Notes under the pieces: generated by a model
Told to the model about the DNA's origin: nothing
Seen by the model: only the letters and a program-made list of their open reading frames with translations
Database searches by the model: none
Program-made: the position numbers and the translations under genes
Part shown: positions 1-6,432 of the stretch, one piece after another
Layout: each line of letters opens with the position of its first letter
Position numbering within the stretch: position 1 is the first letter of the stretch
Source: UBA5109 sp964606735
GTDB lineage: Bacteria; Pseudomonadota; Gammaproteobacteria; Pseudomonadales; Pseudohongiellaceae
Reading direction: 5' to 3'
Assembly: GCA_964606735.1 (NCBI GenBank)
Contig: CAZSHI010000020.1
Span: 1 to 41,867, forward strand
Length of the DNA: 41,867 nucleotides

Positions 1-2
1 CC

Positions 3-476
3 CTGCATACCAATTCAGCACCTGAAACGATAACCCGTTTACTGGACCTGGGGCTTGATCCGGTCAATTTCTCGGATGCCTTGTTGGGGATTCTTGCACA
101 GCGATTGATGCGTACCCTTTGTAAAAACTGCAAGGAAGCCTATGTGCCCGAAGCAAAAGAGATTGATCATCTGATTGGCCTCTACGGTGAAGAAGCCTTC
201 CCGGAACTGGGTGTAGACCCTGATGCAGTAGAACTTTATCGAGCCAAGGGGTGTCCTGAGTGTGGCGATACCGGTTATCGTGGCCGAGTCGGAGTACATG
301 AAGTGCTGGTTGGAACCCCGGAGCTGCAGGCCATGATTTATCGCAAGGCACCGCTGGCGGAAATCAAGCAGCAGGCAAGCCGCGATGGCATGCGAACGCT
401 AAGACAGGATGGTATTGCCAAGATTTTCCAGGGACTTAGTGATTATGAACAATTGCTCAGTATCACCGCTACCTGA
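3..476 (+). CDS. GspE/PilB-family secretion or type IV pilus ATPase (C-terminal fragment)
   Basis: This is the last 157 residues of a cytoplasmic hexameric ATPase that powers type II secretion or type IV pilus extension; the frame is open from the window edge. The fragment begins LHTNSAPET, typical of the region just after the Walker B and His box of GspE/PilB proteins, followed by a DALLGILAQRLMRTLC stretch. A tetracysteine zinc site is visible as CKNC and, about 40 residues later, CPEC, and the GYRGRVGVHEVL segment is the usual C-terminal domain signature. Walker A and B lie outside the window. It ends three bases before the convergent SDR gene with no terminator between them. GspE, PilB and MshE cannot be separated from this fragment alone. 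Confidence 0.88.
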   Translation: MHTNSAPETITRLLDLGLDPVNFSDALLGILAQRLMRTLCKNCKEAYVPEAKEIDHLIGLYGEEAFPELGVDPDAVELYRAKGCPECGDTGYRGRVGVHEVLVGTPELQAMIYRKAPLAEIKQQASRDGMRTLRQDGIAKIFQGLSDYEQLLSITAT

Positions 477-479
477 CGA

Positions 480-1229
480 TCAAGTTCCGTAGTAAAGACC
501 ACCATTGACATGAATGATCTGCCCATTCACAAAGGCCTGTTTCGGATGTGCGAGAAACATTGCTGCCGAAGCGATTTCTGCAGGGGTTCCCAGGCGGGGT
601 ACCGGTGTGGCACCCGCATCCGGCATGGCTCCGGCAGAAGCAGGGCGAACGGTTTCAATCATGCCCGGTGAAATATTATTGGTGGTAATGCCACGGTCGC
701 CAAATTCAGCTGCAAGTGCCCGTGTTAATCCTACCACACCGGCTTTGCCGGCCAGATTGGCAGCACGTCGCTTGTAGCCCAGATGCCAGGCAAAGCCACC
801 CAGCGTGATGATACGTCCCCAGCCCCGGTCTATCATGTCTGGCAGGGTACACTGCGCCAGATGAAAAGTACCATCCAAGGTAATGTCGATGGTGCGGCGC
901 CAGGTCTCATAGCTCATGTCCAGAAAATCAATCTGCCCACGTGCCGAGGCATTGGCAACCAGAATATCCAGAGCCCCGAATTTTTGTCTGGCGGCATTGA
1001 CCATCTGCTCTACAGCAGTACGATCCCTTACGTCTGCAAGCTGGACCATGGCTTCAGAACCGAGCTCACGCACTTCTTCGGCAACCGCTTCAGCAGCTTC
1101 ACTGTCCTGTAACGCATTGATGACAATATTGGCTCCGGCCTCAGCAAATTCCAGTGCAATGGCCCGGCCAATATTGCGAGCTGATCCGCTGACCAGCGCG
1201 GTTTTGCCACTTAGGGGTTTGTCCGACAT
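480..1229 (-). CDS. Atypical short-chain dehydrogenase/reductase lacking the usual catalytic Ser and Tyr
   Basis: A 249-residue single-domain Rossmann protein of the classical SDR size. The nucleotide-binding glycine motif is SGSARNIG (residues 14-21), the NAG-like motif is VANAS (91-95) and the C-terminal part has ISPGMIET and HVNGGLYYGT. In FabG-like enzymes the catalytic tetrad is Asn, Ser, Tyr, Lys. Here Lys162 is kept (NLAGKAG), but the Tyr position is Asn158, the Ser position is Gly145 and the Asn position reads Thr. It may therefore use another chemistry or be a non-catalytic binder; I recall related SDRs with similar substitutions, so it need not be decayed. CGGAG lies six bases before the ATG. 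It sits 27 bp downstream of the acireductone dioxygenase gene on the same strand, so co-transcription is likely. Confidence 0.85.
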   Translation of the reverse strand: MSDKPLSGKTALVSGSARNIGRAIALEFAEAGANIVINALQDSEAAEAVAEEVRELGSEAMVQLADVRDRTAVEQMVNAARQKFGALDILVANASARGQIDFLDMSYETWRRTIDITLDGTFHLAQCTLPDMIDRGWGRIITLGGFAWHLGYKRRAANLAGKAGVVGLTRALAAEFGDRGITTNNISPGMIETVRPASAGAMPDAGATPVPRLGTPAEIASAAMFLAHPKQAFVNGQIIHVNGGLYYGT

Positions 1230-1256
1230 TGTTTTCTCCGTTCTTGATAATCTGTC

Positions 1257-1814
1257 TTACAGTGATTGGATAAACAGGTCCATGTCCGGCAGGCGTGTTG
1301 CAATATCGCTCCCTGAATTTTCAGCTACCCAGCCGTCCCTGGTCGGGAAAAAACGGATCAGGGTAAAGTTAGGATTCTCACCCATATCAAACCAGTGGGT
1401 GGTTTTGGAAGGTACTGAAATCAAGTCTCCCTGCTGGCAAAGTACCAGATAGATCTTATTCCCGATATGGAAGTAAAACAGACCCTGACCATTGACAAAA
1501 AAGCGGACTTCATCATCCAGATGAGTGTGTTCGGAGATGAACTGCTGGCGTATTTCCTTTTTCTTGGGGTGCTCAGGCCACAACGCGGAAACATCGACAA
1601 ACTCGAATCCGTATTCTGAATTCAGTTGTTCGATGTAATCCTGATAGGCCGACAGAATGTCTTCATGCTCTGCGCCATGCTGAAACTGCCGTGGAGTATC
1701 CCAATGCTCTAGGCGAATGCCAATATCAGCCAGATCGGCACTGATTTGCTGATCATCTCTCAAGGGGGCAGACAAGGCCTGACCTTTTTCATCAAAGACC
1801 TGCATGATGCTCAT
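1257..1814 (-). CDS. mtnD: Acireductone dioxygenase (methionine salvage)
   Basis: Cupin-fold metalloenzyme that oxidises the acireductone 1,2-dihydroxy-3-keto-5-methylthiopentene with O2 in the cytosolic methionine salvage pathway. The iron form makes the keto-acid precursor of methionine; the nickel form makes off-pathway products. The metal ligands are visible as HTHLDDEVRFFV (His96, His98, Glu102) and THWFD (His140). I start at the ATG at 1814 (185 residues, the family length, beginning MSIMQVFDEKG) rather than the upstream ATG at 1868, because relatives start there and GAGGGA precedes it. Eight cytosines separate that ribosome binding site from the ATG. No other methionine-salvage gene is in the window; the downstream neighbour is the SDR. 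Confidence 0.93.
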   Translation of the reverse strand: MSIMQVFDEKGQALSAPLRDDQQISADLADIGIRLEHWDTPRQFQHGAEHEDILSAYQDYIEQLNSEYGFEFVDVSALWPEHPKKKEIRQQFISEHTHLDDEVRFFVNGQGLFYFHIGNKIYLVLCQQGDLISVPSKTTHWFDMGENPNFTLIRFFPTRDGWVAENSGSDIATRLPDMDLFIQSL

Positions 1815-1822
1815 GGGGGGGG
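1815..1822 (-). repeat. C8 homopolymer in the mtnD ribosome-binding-site spacer
   Basis: On the minus strand eight consecutive C lie exactly between GAGGGA and the mtnD ATG. Gain or loss of bases by slipped-strand pairing would change the spacing. If translation instead began at the upstream ATG at 1868, the tract would be inside the coding frame (Thr-Pro-Pro) and slippage would shift the frame. Confidence 0.6.
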
Positions 1823-1889
1823 TCCCTCTGCGTTGCTTAATCCAGGCAGAAAAGCATAGCATAGTCACTGTACTGTCACACAGGATTGC

Positions 1890-2756
1890 ATGCGCGTGGA
1901 AGCTGTGATTATTAATAACGAAGCCTCGATACGGCTGGGATTTTTTTTCGGCATACTGTTGTTGATGGCTCTGCTTGAACTGGGTTTTCCCAGACGGGCC
2001 CCGAAAATCAGTAAATTTCTTCGCTGGCGAAATAACCTTGCACTGGTGGTTCTCAATACATTGATCCTGAGACTTTTATTTCCGGCAGCCTTGGTCGGGT
2101 TGACGCTTTTTGTGAATGACAGTGGCTGGGGACTGTTTAATTATTACCAGCTTCCCTTGGCATTCACACTCTTTGCAAGTCTTGTGATACTGGACTTTGT
2201 GATTTACCTGCAGCATGTCATGGTGCATGCAGTACCGCTTTTCTGGCGTGTTCACCGCGTTCATCATGCTGACCTGGATTATGATGTAACAACCGGAACC
2301 CGGTTTCATCCCTTGGAAATAGTGCTGTCCATGCTGGTCAAGTTTGCTGCCGTGGTGCTGATCGGTCCGCCGCTTCTTGCCGTTATCGTGTTTGAAGTAC
2401 TGCTCAACGCGCTGGCCATGTTCAATCATAGCAACCTGAAGTTGCCGAGCAGCTTGGACAGGGGGCTACGACTTTTTATCGTTACGCCTGATATGCACCG
2501 GGTGCATCATTCCATTTACCATGATGAAGCCAACAGTAACTTTGGCTTTAATCTGTCATTGTGGGACCGCCTGTTTGGCACCTACATAGCGCAGCCGCGC
2601 GATGGGCACGAAAATATGCAGATTGGTATTGATGATTATCAGAAAGAAAACCAGGTAGCGAGGCTACCTGGTATCTTGCTGCTGCCCTTTATCGGCAAGC
2701 TAAATGCGTATGCCATTAACCGTCGTGAATGGAAAACCTCTCCGACAGAAGACTGA
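1890..2756 (+). CDS. Sterol desaturase / fatty acid hydroxylase superfamily membrane protein
   Basis: A 288-residue integral membrane di-iron oxygenase-type protein. Hydrophobic helices span about residues 15-32, 50-72, 88-110 and 150-178. The histidine clusters typical of the superfamily are present in order: QHVMVH, HRVHH, NHSN and MHRVHHS, followed by NFGFNLSLWDRLFGTY. These ligands bind the di-iron centre that hydroxylates or desaturates a lipid; the substrate cannot be read from sequence. AGGA lies five bases before the ATG. The gene is divergent from mtnD and convergent with the VOC gene, 12 bp away. A run of eight T (1941-1948) lies 17 codons after the start and is a possible slippage site. 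Confidence 0.88.
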   Translation: MRVEAVIINNEASIRLGFFFGILLLMALLELGFPRRAPKISKFLRWRNNLALVVLNTLILRLLFPAALVGLTLFVNDSGWGLFNYYQLPLAFTLFASLVILDFVIYLQHVMVHAVPLFWRVHRVHHADLDYDVTTGTRFHPLEIVLSMLVKFAAVVLIGPPLLAVIVFEVLLNALAMFNHSNLKLPSSLDRGLRLFIVTPDMHRVHHSIYHDEANSNFGFNLSLWDRLFGTYIAQPRDGHENMQIGIDDYQKENQVARLPGILLLPFIGKLNAYAINRREWKTSPTED

Positions 2757-2768
2757 AGCGGTTTTAGC

Positions 2769-3560
2769 TCAAATTCCTTCCGTCAATTCCACATAGGTGC
2801 CCCAGGGATCGGTAAAAAAGGCAATCGATACACCATTAGGGAGCGTTCGGTATCCTTCCACTTCGATGCCCGCTGCTTCTAGATCTGCCATGGTGGCTTG
2901 AATGTCTGTGACGCCAATACCAATGTGATCCAGTAAGGTTCCCTGGGTGGGGCCAAAGTCGCCCTGGCCGTCCTGATAGGTCAGGTTTGCGCCGGGAATA
3001 TCGCCTGCCTGGAATTGCCCACGCATACCGGGTACGGCATTAAAGATTTCGGAATACCAGGCCTGAATGGCAGCGTAGTCCGGGATGAACCAGTGGATAT
3101 GATGAAACTTCAAGGGGACATCAAGGTTTTCGTCGGCCAGAATTTCAATGCGGCCACCATCCGGGGTATTTACCCACAGCTGGCGGGAAAAGCCACCGCG
3201 CTCAACATCTACACCGGCGGCCTGCAAGCGGGCAAAGGCCACATCGGCATCCGGCACATTGAAGCCGATATGATTGATGATGGTTTCGGTACTGGGAGCA
3301 CTCGGCTCACCTTCACGGATCAGAATATAGACGCCAGGGATACTGAACATGTCGATACCGTTGTTATTGAATGCTTCGGCACCAAAACGCACCCAGAAAT
3401 CGTTCATGGCTTCCACATCTGAAGTCTGGTAATGCAGATGTCCCATGTAAACGCCCTTGTCATTGGGTTCGGCCAGTTGGGCCTGCGACAGAACAGGAAA
3501 CAGACACAGCAGCATGCCTAACAGGGCAGCATGCAGTTGAATTGAGATTGCTTTAGTCAT
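2769..3560 (-). CDS. Secreted VOC (glyoxalase-like) protein with two tandem modules
   Basis: A 263-residue exported protein of the vicinal-oxygen-chelate superfamily. It opens with a signal peptide (MTKAISIQLH, hydrophobic core, cleavage probably after SQA). Two beta-alpha-beta-beta-beta modules follow: residues about 35-135 (MGHLHYQTSDVEAMNDFW to a GGRIEIL strand) and about 148-263 (KFHHIHWF to DPWGTYVELTEG). Potential metal ligands are His and Glu at the strand starts and ends of each module. I chose the ATG at 3560 because AAGG lies nine bases upstream, whereas the ATG at 3569 touches that motif. The family includes glyoxalases, dioxygenases and binding proteins, and export is unusual among them. 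It is followed on the same strand by the aldo/keto reductase and SMP-30 genes upstream of it. Confidence 0.85.
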   Translation of the reverse strand: MTKAISIQLHAALLGMLLCLFPVLSQAQLAEPNDKGVYMGHLHYQTSDVEAMNDFWVRFGAEAFNNNGIDMFSIPGVYILIREGEPSAPSTETIINHIGFNVPDADVAFARLQAAGVDVERGGFSRQLWVNTPDGGRIEILADENLDVPLKFHHIHWFIPDYAAIQAWYSEIFNAVPGMRGQFQAGDIPGANLTYQDGQGDFGPTQGTLLDHIGIGVTDIQATMADLEAAGIEVEGYRTLPNGVSIAFFTDPWGTYVELTEGI

Positions 3561-3615
3561 ATGAGCCATCCTTTTATTAATCGTTTTATGCTTGTTGGTT
3601 TAGGGTGTTTGGACT

Positions 3616-4563
3616 TTACTCATCCCAGAGGTTCGAAGGCGTGTAGGGGCCTCCCCAGAAGGAGCCATCCAGCAGGCGATAATGCCTGTCCAGTTTGGCA
3701 ATCTGCTGCATTTCCTCCTCGCTGAGGCTTATTTTGGCTGCAGCCAGATTCTCATCCAGGCGGGCCGGGTTGGCCGTTTTGGGAATAACGGCCGTACCTC
3801 GCTGGATACCCCAGGCCAGCAGAATTTGTGCCGGACTGCGCTTATGGGCAGCAGCGATCTTAAGTATTGCCGGTAATTCCAGCGGCGCCACTATGGCTTC
3901 GTCACTGCGAAAATTATCCGGTCTTTTGCCAGAACCCAGAGGAGAGTAGGCGGTCAGATGAATCCGGTTTTCATCACAGTAGGTTTTCAACTGCGCTTGT
4001 TGCAGCAGGGGATGTAACTCCACCTGATTGACTTCGGGTTTGATACGGCAGTTGCCGAGCAGATCTGCAAGTTTGCTTGCGCTAAAATTGGCGACGCCGA
4101 TGTGTTTAATCAAGCCGGCGTCAACACAGTTTTCCATGGCTTCCCAGGTTTCATTGATCGGCACTTCGCGCAGGCTCAGATAGTCCTCATCCTTTTGCGG
4201 AAAACCGACATCGGGTTTAACCACGACGGGCCAGTGAATCAGGTAGAGATCAAGGTAATCGAGCTGCAAATCACTCAGGGTTTTTTTCAGTGCCGGTGCG
4301 ACATCTTCAGGAATATGGGCGTTGTTCCACAATTTTGAGGTGATCCACAGATCCTTACGGTTGACCAAGTCCTGGTTGAAACAGGTATACAGGGCATCAC
4401 CAATTTCCCTCTCGTTACCGTAGATGGCCGCGCAATCGAGATGGCGATATCCTCGTTTCAGCGCCTCCGGAATGATGCTGCTGCAATCTTCCGGGGACAG
4501 TTGCCAGGTTCCCAGTCCGAGACTGGGCATGTGATCGCCGTTGTTGAAAAACAGTGTTTGCAT
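3616..4563 (-). CDS. Aldo/keto reductase
   Basis: A 315-residue cytosolic (beta/alpha)8-barrel NAD(P)H-dependent carbonyl reductase. The catalytic tetrad is complete: Asp43 and Tyr48 in LDCAAIYGNE, Lys77 in ITSKLW and His110 in LYLIHWP. The cofactor-binding end reads GTAVIPKTANPARLDENL, close to the IPKS motif of the AKR1/AKR2-type families. AGGGAG precedes the ATG. It begins eight bases after the stop of the SMP-30-like gene, so the two are almost certainly co-transcribed, which suggests reduction of a sugar- or lactone-derived aldehyde, although this is inference from the neighbour. The substrate is unknown. Confidence 0.93.
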   Translation of the reverse strand: MQTLFFNNGDHMPSLGLGTWQLSPEDCSSIIPEALKRGYRHLDCAAIYGNEREIGDALYTCFNQDLVNRKDLWITSKLWNNAHIPEDVAPALKKTLSDLQLDYLDLYLIHWPVVVKPDVGFPQKDEDYLSLREVPINETWEAMENCVDAGLIKHIGVANFSASKLADLLGNCRIKPEVNQVELHPLLQQAQLKTYCDENRIHLTAYSPLGSGKRPDNFRSDEAIVAPLELPAILKIAAAHKRSPAQILLAWGIQRGTAVIPKTANPARLDENLAAAKISLSEEEMQQIAKLDRHYRLLDGSFWGGPYTPSNLWDE

Positions 4564-4571
4564 AGTACTCC

Positions 4572-5657
4572 CTAATCCCAGACGCGCTGCATGCCAGGCG
4601 TCAGCATATCCATCATGAAAATTTCGACATTACGGATGGCAATGCCAAACAGGGTTTTATTGTCGTGCCCACCAAAGGCAACAGAGATCAGCCGTCGCGG
4701 TGACTGAATAAAGCCAATAAGCTCACCCTCAGGGCTTATTACCCAGCAGCCACCATCACCGGTGACATAGAGTCTGCCCTCGGCATCAATATCCATACCG
4801 TCACCACCCGCCCAGGCAAACTGTCTTTCATTGCGCAGCGAGCCATCAGCCTGCACATCATAGGCAATCACGCCACGAGTCGGTTCGGGAGCTCCCTGCG
4901 GTATACGAAGGTTACGTGGAGGCTCCATATCGGGCAGGCGGCCCGTGACATAAAGTGTTCTGCCATCAGCACTGAGTGCCAGGCCATTACCCTGATTGAC
5001 GCCATAGGGGCCGCTGACTTCACCTTCGGGGCTGATGTAATACTGCCCGCCCATGGTCATGTAAAAACCGCCCTTGCTGTCAGGCACCATGTCATTGAGA
5101 ACCCCGGTCGTCAGGCATTCGAGTGGTTCTCCATTCATGGTATTGGCAAATAATTCACGTGGCGATACCCGCCACACGCCACGGTTGAGTGCGCGTTCTC
5201 CGATAAACAGCTCGCCATTTGGGTTCATTGCCAGGGCGCCGCCGGTATAGGTGTCGGTGGCCAGCAATTCGACCTTGCCATCGACGCGGACTTTAAGAAT
5301 CTGGCTCTTGTCATTCTGGGCGACGATAACGCCATCCGATACGCCTATCGGGCTGTCGGCATTGTTGCCGGTTTCAATCCACAGGCTGCGCCAACGGGCA
5401 CCGTTAGCTACCACGTCCTCAATGCCGTGTATCTCATAGGGGACTGATTCTTCAGGAGGACGAGCCCCGCCACCACCCGAGCCGGGTTGTGGAATAAAAG
5501 GGTCCGTACAGTTTGCCATAACAAAAGCTGTCCGGTTCGGGTCATTGGCAGCCTGCACGCCGGGAGTGCGAAGCGGGTCGGCTGCCTGTTGCTGAGCCAA
5601 AACAGCTGAACTGAATGTGGCCGCGATAAGGCTGATAAATAGAGTGCTGCGTTTCAT
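4572..5657 (-). CDS. Exported SMP-30/gluconolactonase-like beta-propeller protein
   Basis: A 361-residue protein with a Sec signal peptide (MKRSTLFISLIAATFSSAVLAQ, cleavage after VLA). The mature part has repeated propeller blades (for example VIAQNDKSQILKVRVDGKVE, LAMNPNGELFIGERA, LALSADGRTLYVTGR, GMDIDAEGRLYVTGDGG) like SMP-30/gluconolactonase/LRE proteins, which are calcium-dependent lactonases or ester hydrolases. The start is fixed by GGAGG five bases before the ATG at 5657; an earlier ATG at 5669 overlaps that site and is unlikely. The aldo/keto reductase follows eight bases downstream. Periplasmic lactone hydrolysis is the natural guess, but the lactonase metal residues were not verified and the enzyme may act on another substrate. 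Confidence 0.85.
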   Translation of the reverse strand: MKRSTLFISLIAATFSSAVLAQQQAADPLRTPGVQAANDPNRTAFVMANCTDPFIPQPGSGGGGARPPEESVPYEIHGIEDVVANGARWRSLWIETGNNADSPIGVSDGVIVAQNDKSQILKVRVDGKVELLATDTYTGGALAMNPNGELFIGERALNRGVWRVSPRELFANTMNGEPLECLTTGVLNDMVPDSKGGFYMTMGGQYYISPEGEVSGPYGVNQGNGLALSADGRTLYVTGRLPDMEPPRNLRIPQGAPEPTRGVIAYDVQADGSLRNERQFAWAGGDGMDIDAEGRLYVTGDGGCWVISPEGELIGFIQSPRRLISVAFGGHDNKTLFGIAIRNVEIFMMDMLTPGMQRVWD

Positions 5658-5789
5658 AGGACCTCCCATGGGAGTGGATAGTGTTATTGGTTTTGTGAGC
5701 TCAAGTATATGAATGATTGAAAGCCTGTGCCATGCCTGAGATCAATCTTCATAATATTTGGCGGATTCTGGCTGGAAATTGTGAGGTCG

Positions 5790-5817
5790 AGGCCTCATAG
5801 TAAGCACGAGGAGGCCT
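5790..5817 (+). promoter_or_regulatory. Inverted repeat sequestering the ribosome binding site of the small ORF
   Basis: AGGCCTC (5790-5796) can pair with GAGGCCT (5811-5817) over a 14-nt loop. The right arm is part of GAGGAGG (5808-5814), the ribosome binding site of the 49-codon ORF that starts at 5819. A seven-pair stem would hide half of the site, so translation could be controlled by folding, an RNA partner or a protein. This is a sequence-based prediction only. Confidence 0.4.
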
Positions 5818-5818
5818 T

Positions 5819-5968
5819 ATGTCGAATAACACCGTTAAAACACCTGCAAAGAATCAGCAAGCGCGAGAGGACCGGCGATTCAGCATGGGTGTCCGGCGTG
5901 GCAAGGCCAGATCGAAGTTGCGATATGTCGAAAGCAATGCGCCGAAAAAAGGCTGCCGTTTTCTATAG
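5819..5968 (+). CDS. Candidate small basic protein, 49 residues, upstream of trxC
   Basis: An ATG-to-TAG frame of 50 codons encodes a 49-residue, strongly basic protein (6 Lys and 8 Arg against 3 acidic residues, net charge about +11). It opens MSNNTVKTPAKNQQARED, carries an RRFSMGVRRGKARSKLRY centre and ends KKGCRFL. It has no hydrophobic segment and one Cys. GAGGAGG lies four bases before the ATG, the strongest ribosome binding site in this neighbourhood, and the stop is 14 bases before the trxC start, so the two could be one transcript. I do not recognise the family; nucleic-acid or ribosome binding is suggested only by charge. It is not a shadow of another gene, since no other gene covers this stretch. 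Confidence 0.55.
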   Translation: MSNNTVKTPAKNQQAREDRRFSMGVRRGKARSKLRYVESNAPKKGCRFL

Positions 5969-5982
5969 AAGAAGGTACTTGC

Positions 5983-6432
5983 ATGAGCGTAATGAATGTC
6001 CCCTGCCCAAGTTGCCTGAAGACCAACCGTATTCCACGGGAGCGACTCAAGGACAAGGCCCGCTGCGGAGCCTGTAAGGAAGTGTTGTTTCAGGGGCAGC
6101 CCTTTGAGTTGAATGAACACAATGTCGGTAAGCTGCTGGCCAATAACGATATTCCTGTGCTGGTGGATTGCTGGGCGTCCTGGTGCGGACCCTGTAGAAG
6201 TTTCTCGCCAATCTTTGCGGCAGCTGCGCAGAAGTTTGAACCGGCACTGCAGTTCGCCAAACTCGATACCGAAGCCAATCAGCAACTGGGTGCCCAGTGG
6301 GGGATTCGTTCAATACCCACGCTGATTGCCTTCAAAAAAGGCAGGGAACATGCCCGTATCAGTGGTGCCCTACCACTGGCGCAGTTGCAGCAATGGCTTG
6401 AACAGGAAGGCCTCCTGTCATCAGCTGAATGA
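5983..6432 (+). CDS. trxC: Thioredoxin 2
   Basis: A 149-residue cytosolic thiol-disulfide reductase of the TrxC type. The N-terminal zinc domain is visible as CPSC (Cys8, Cys11) and CGAC (Cys28, Cys31); the thioredoxin fold follows with the active site WCGPC (Cys68, Cys71) and the cis-proline loop IRSIPTLI. It reduces oxidised protein disulfides using thioredoxin reductase, and the zinc domain marks the stress-responsive paralogue. AGAAGG is placed eight bases before the ATG. The stop overlaps the start of the P-type ATPase gene (ATGA), so the two are translationally coupled, an uncommon partnership for trxC. Confidence 0.95.
   Translation: MSVMNVPCPSCLKTNRIPRERLKDKARCGACKEVLFQGQPFELNEHNVGKLLANNDIPVLVDCWASWCGPCRSFSPIFAAAAQKFEPALQFAKLDTEANQQLGAQWGIRSIPTLIAFKKGREHARISGALPLAQLQQWLEQEGLLSSAE

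Noticed and set aside
5727..6077. 116-codon plus-strand frame overlapping the small ORF and trxC
   Set aside because: It overlaps trxC and the better-supported 49-codon frame; no ribosome site and no family.
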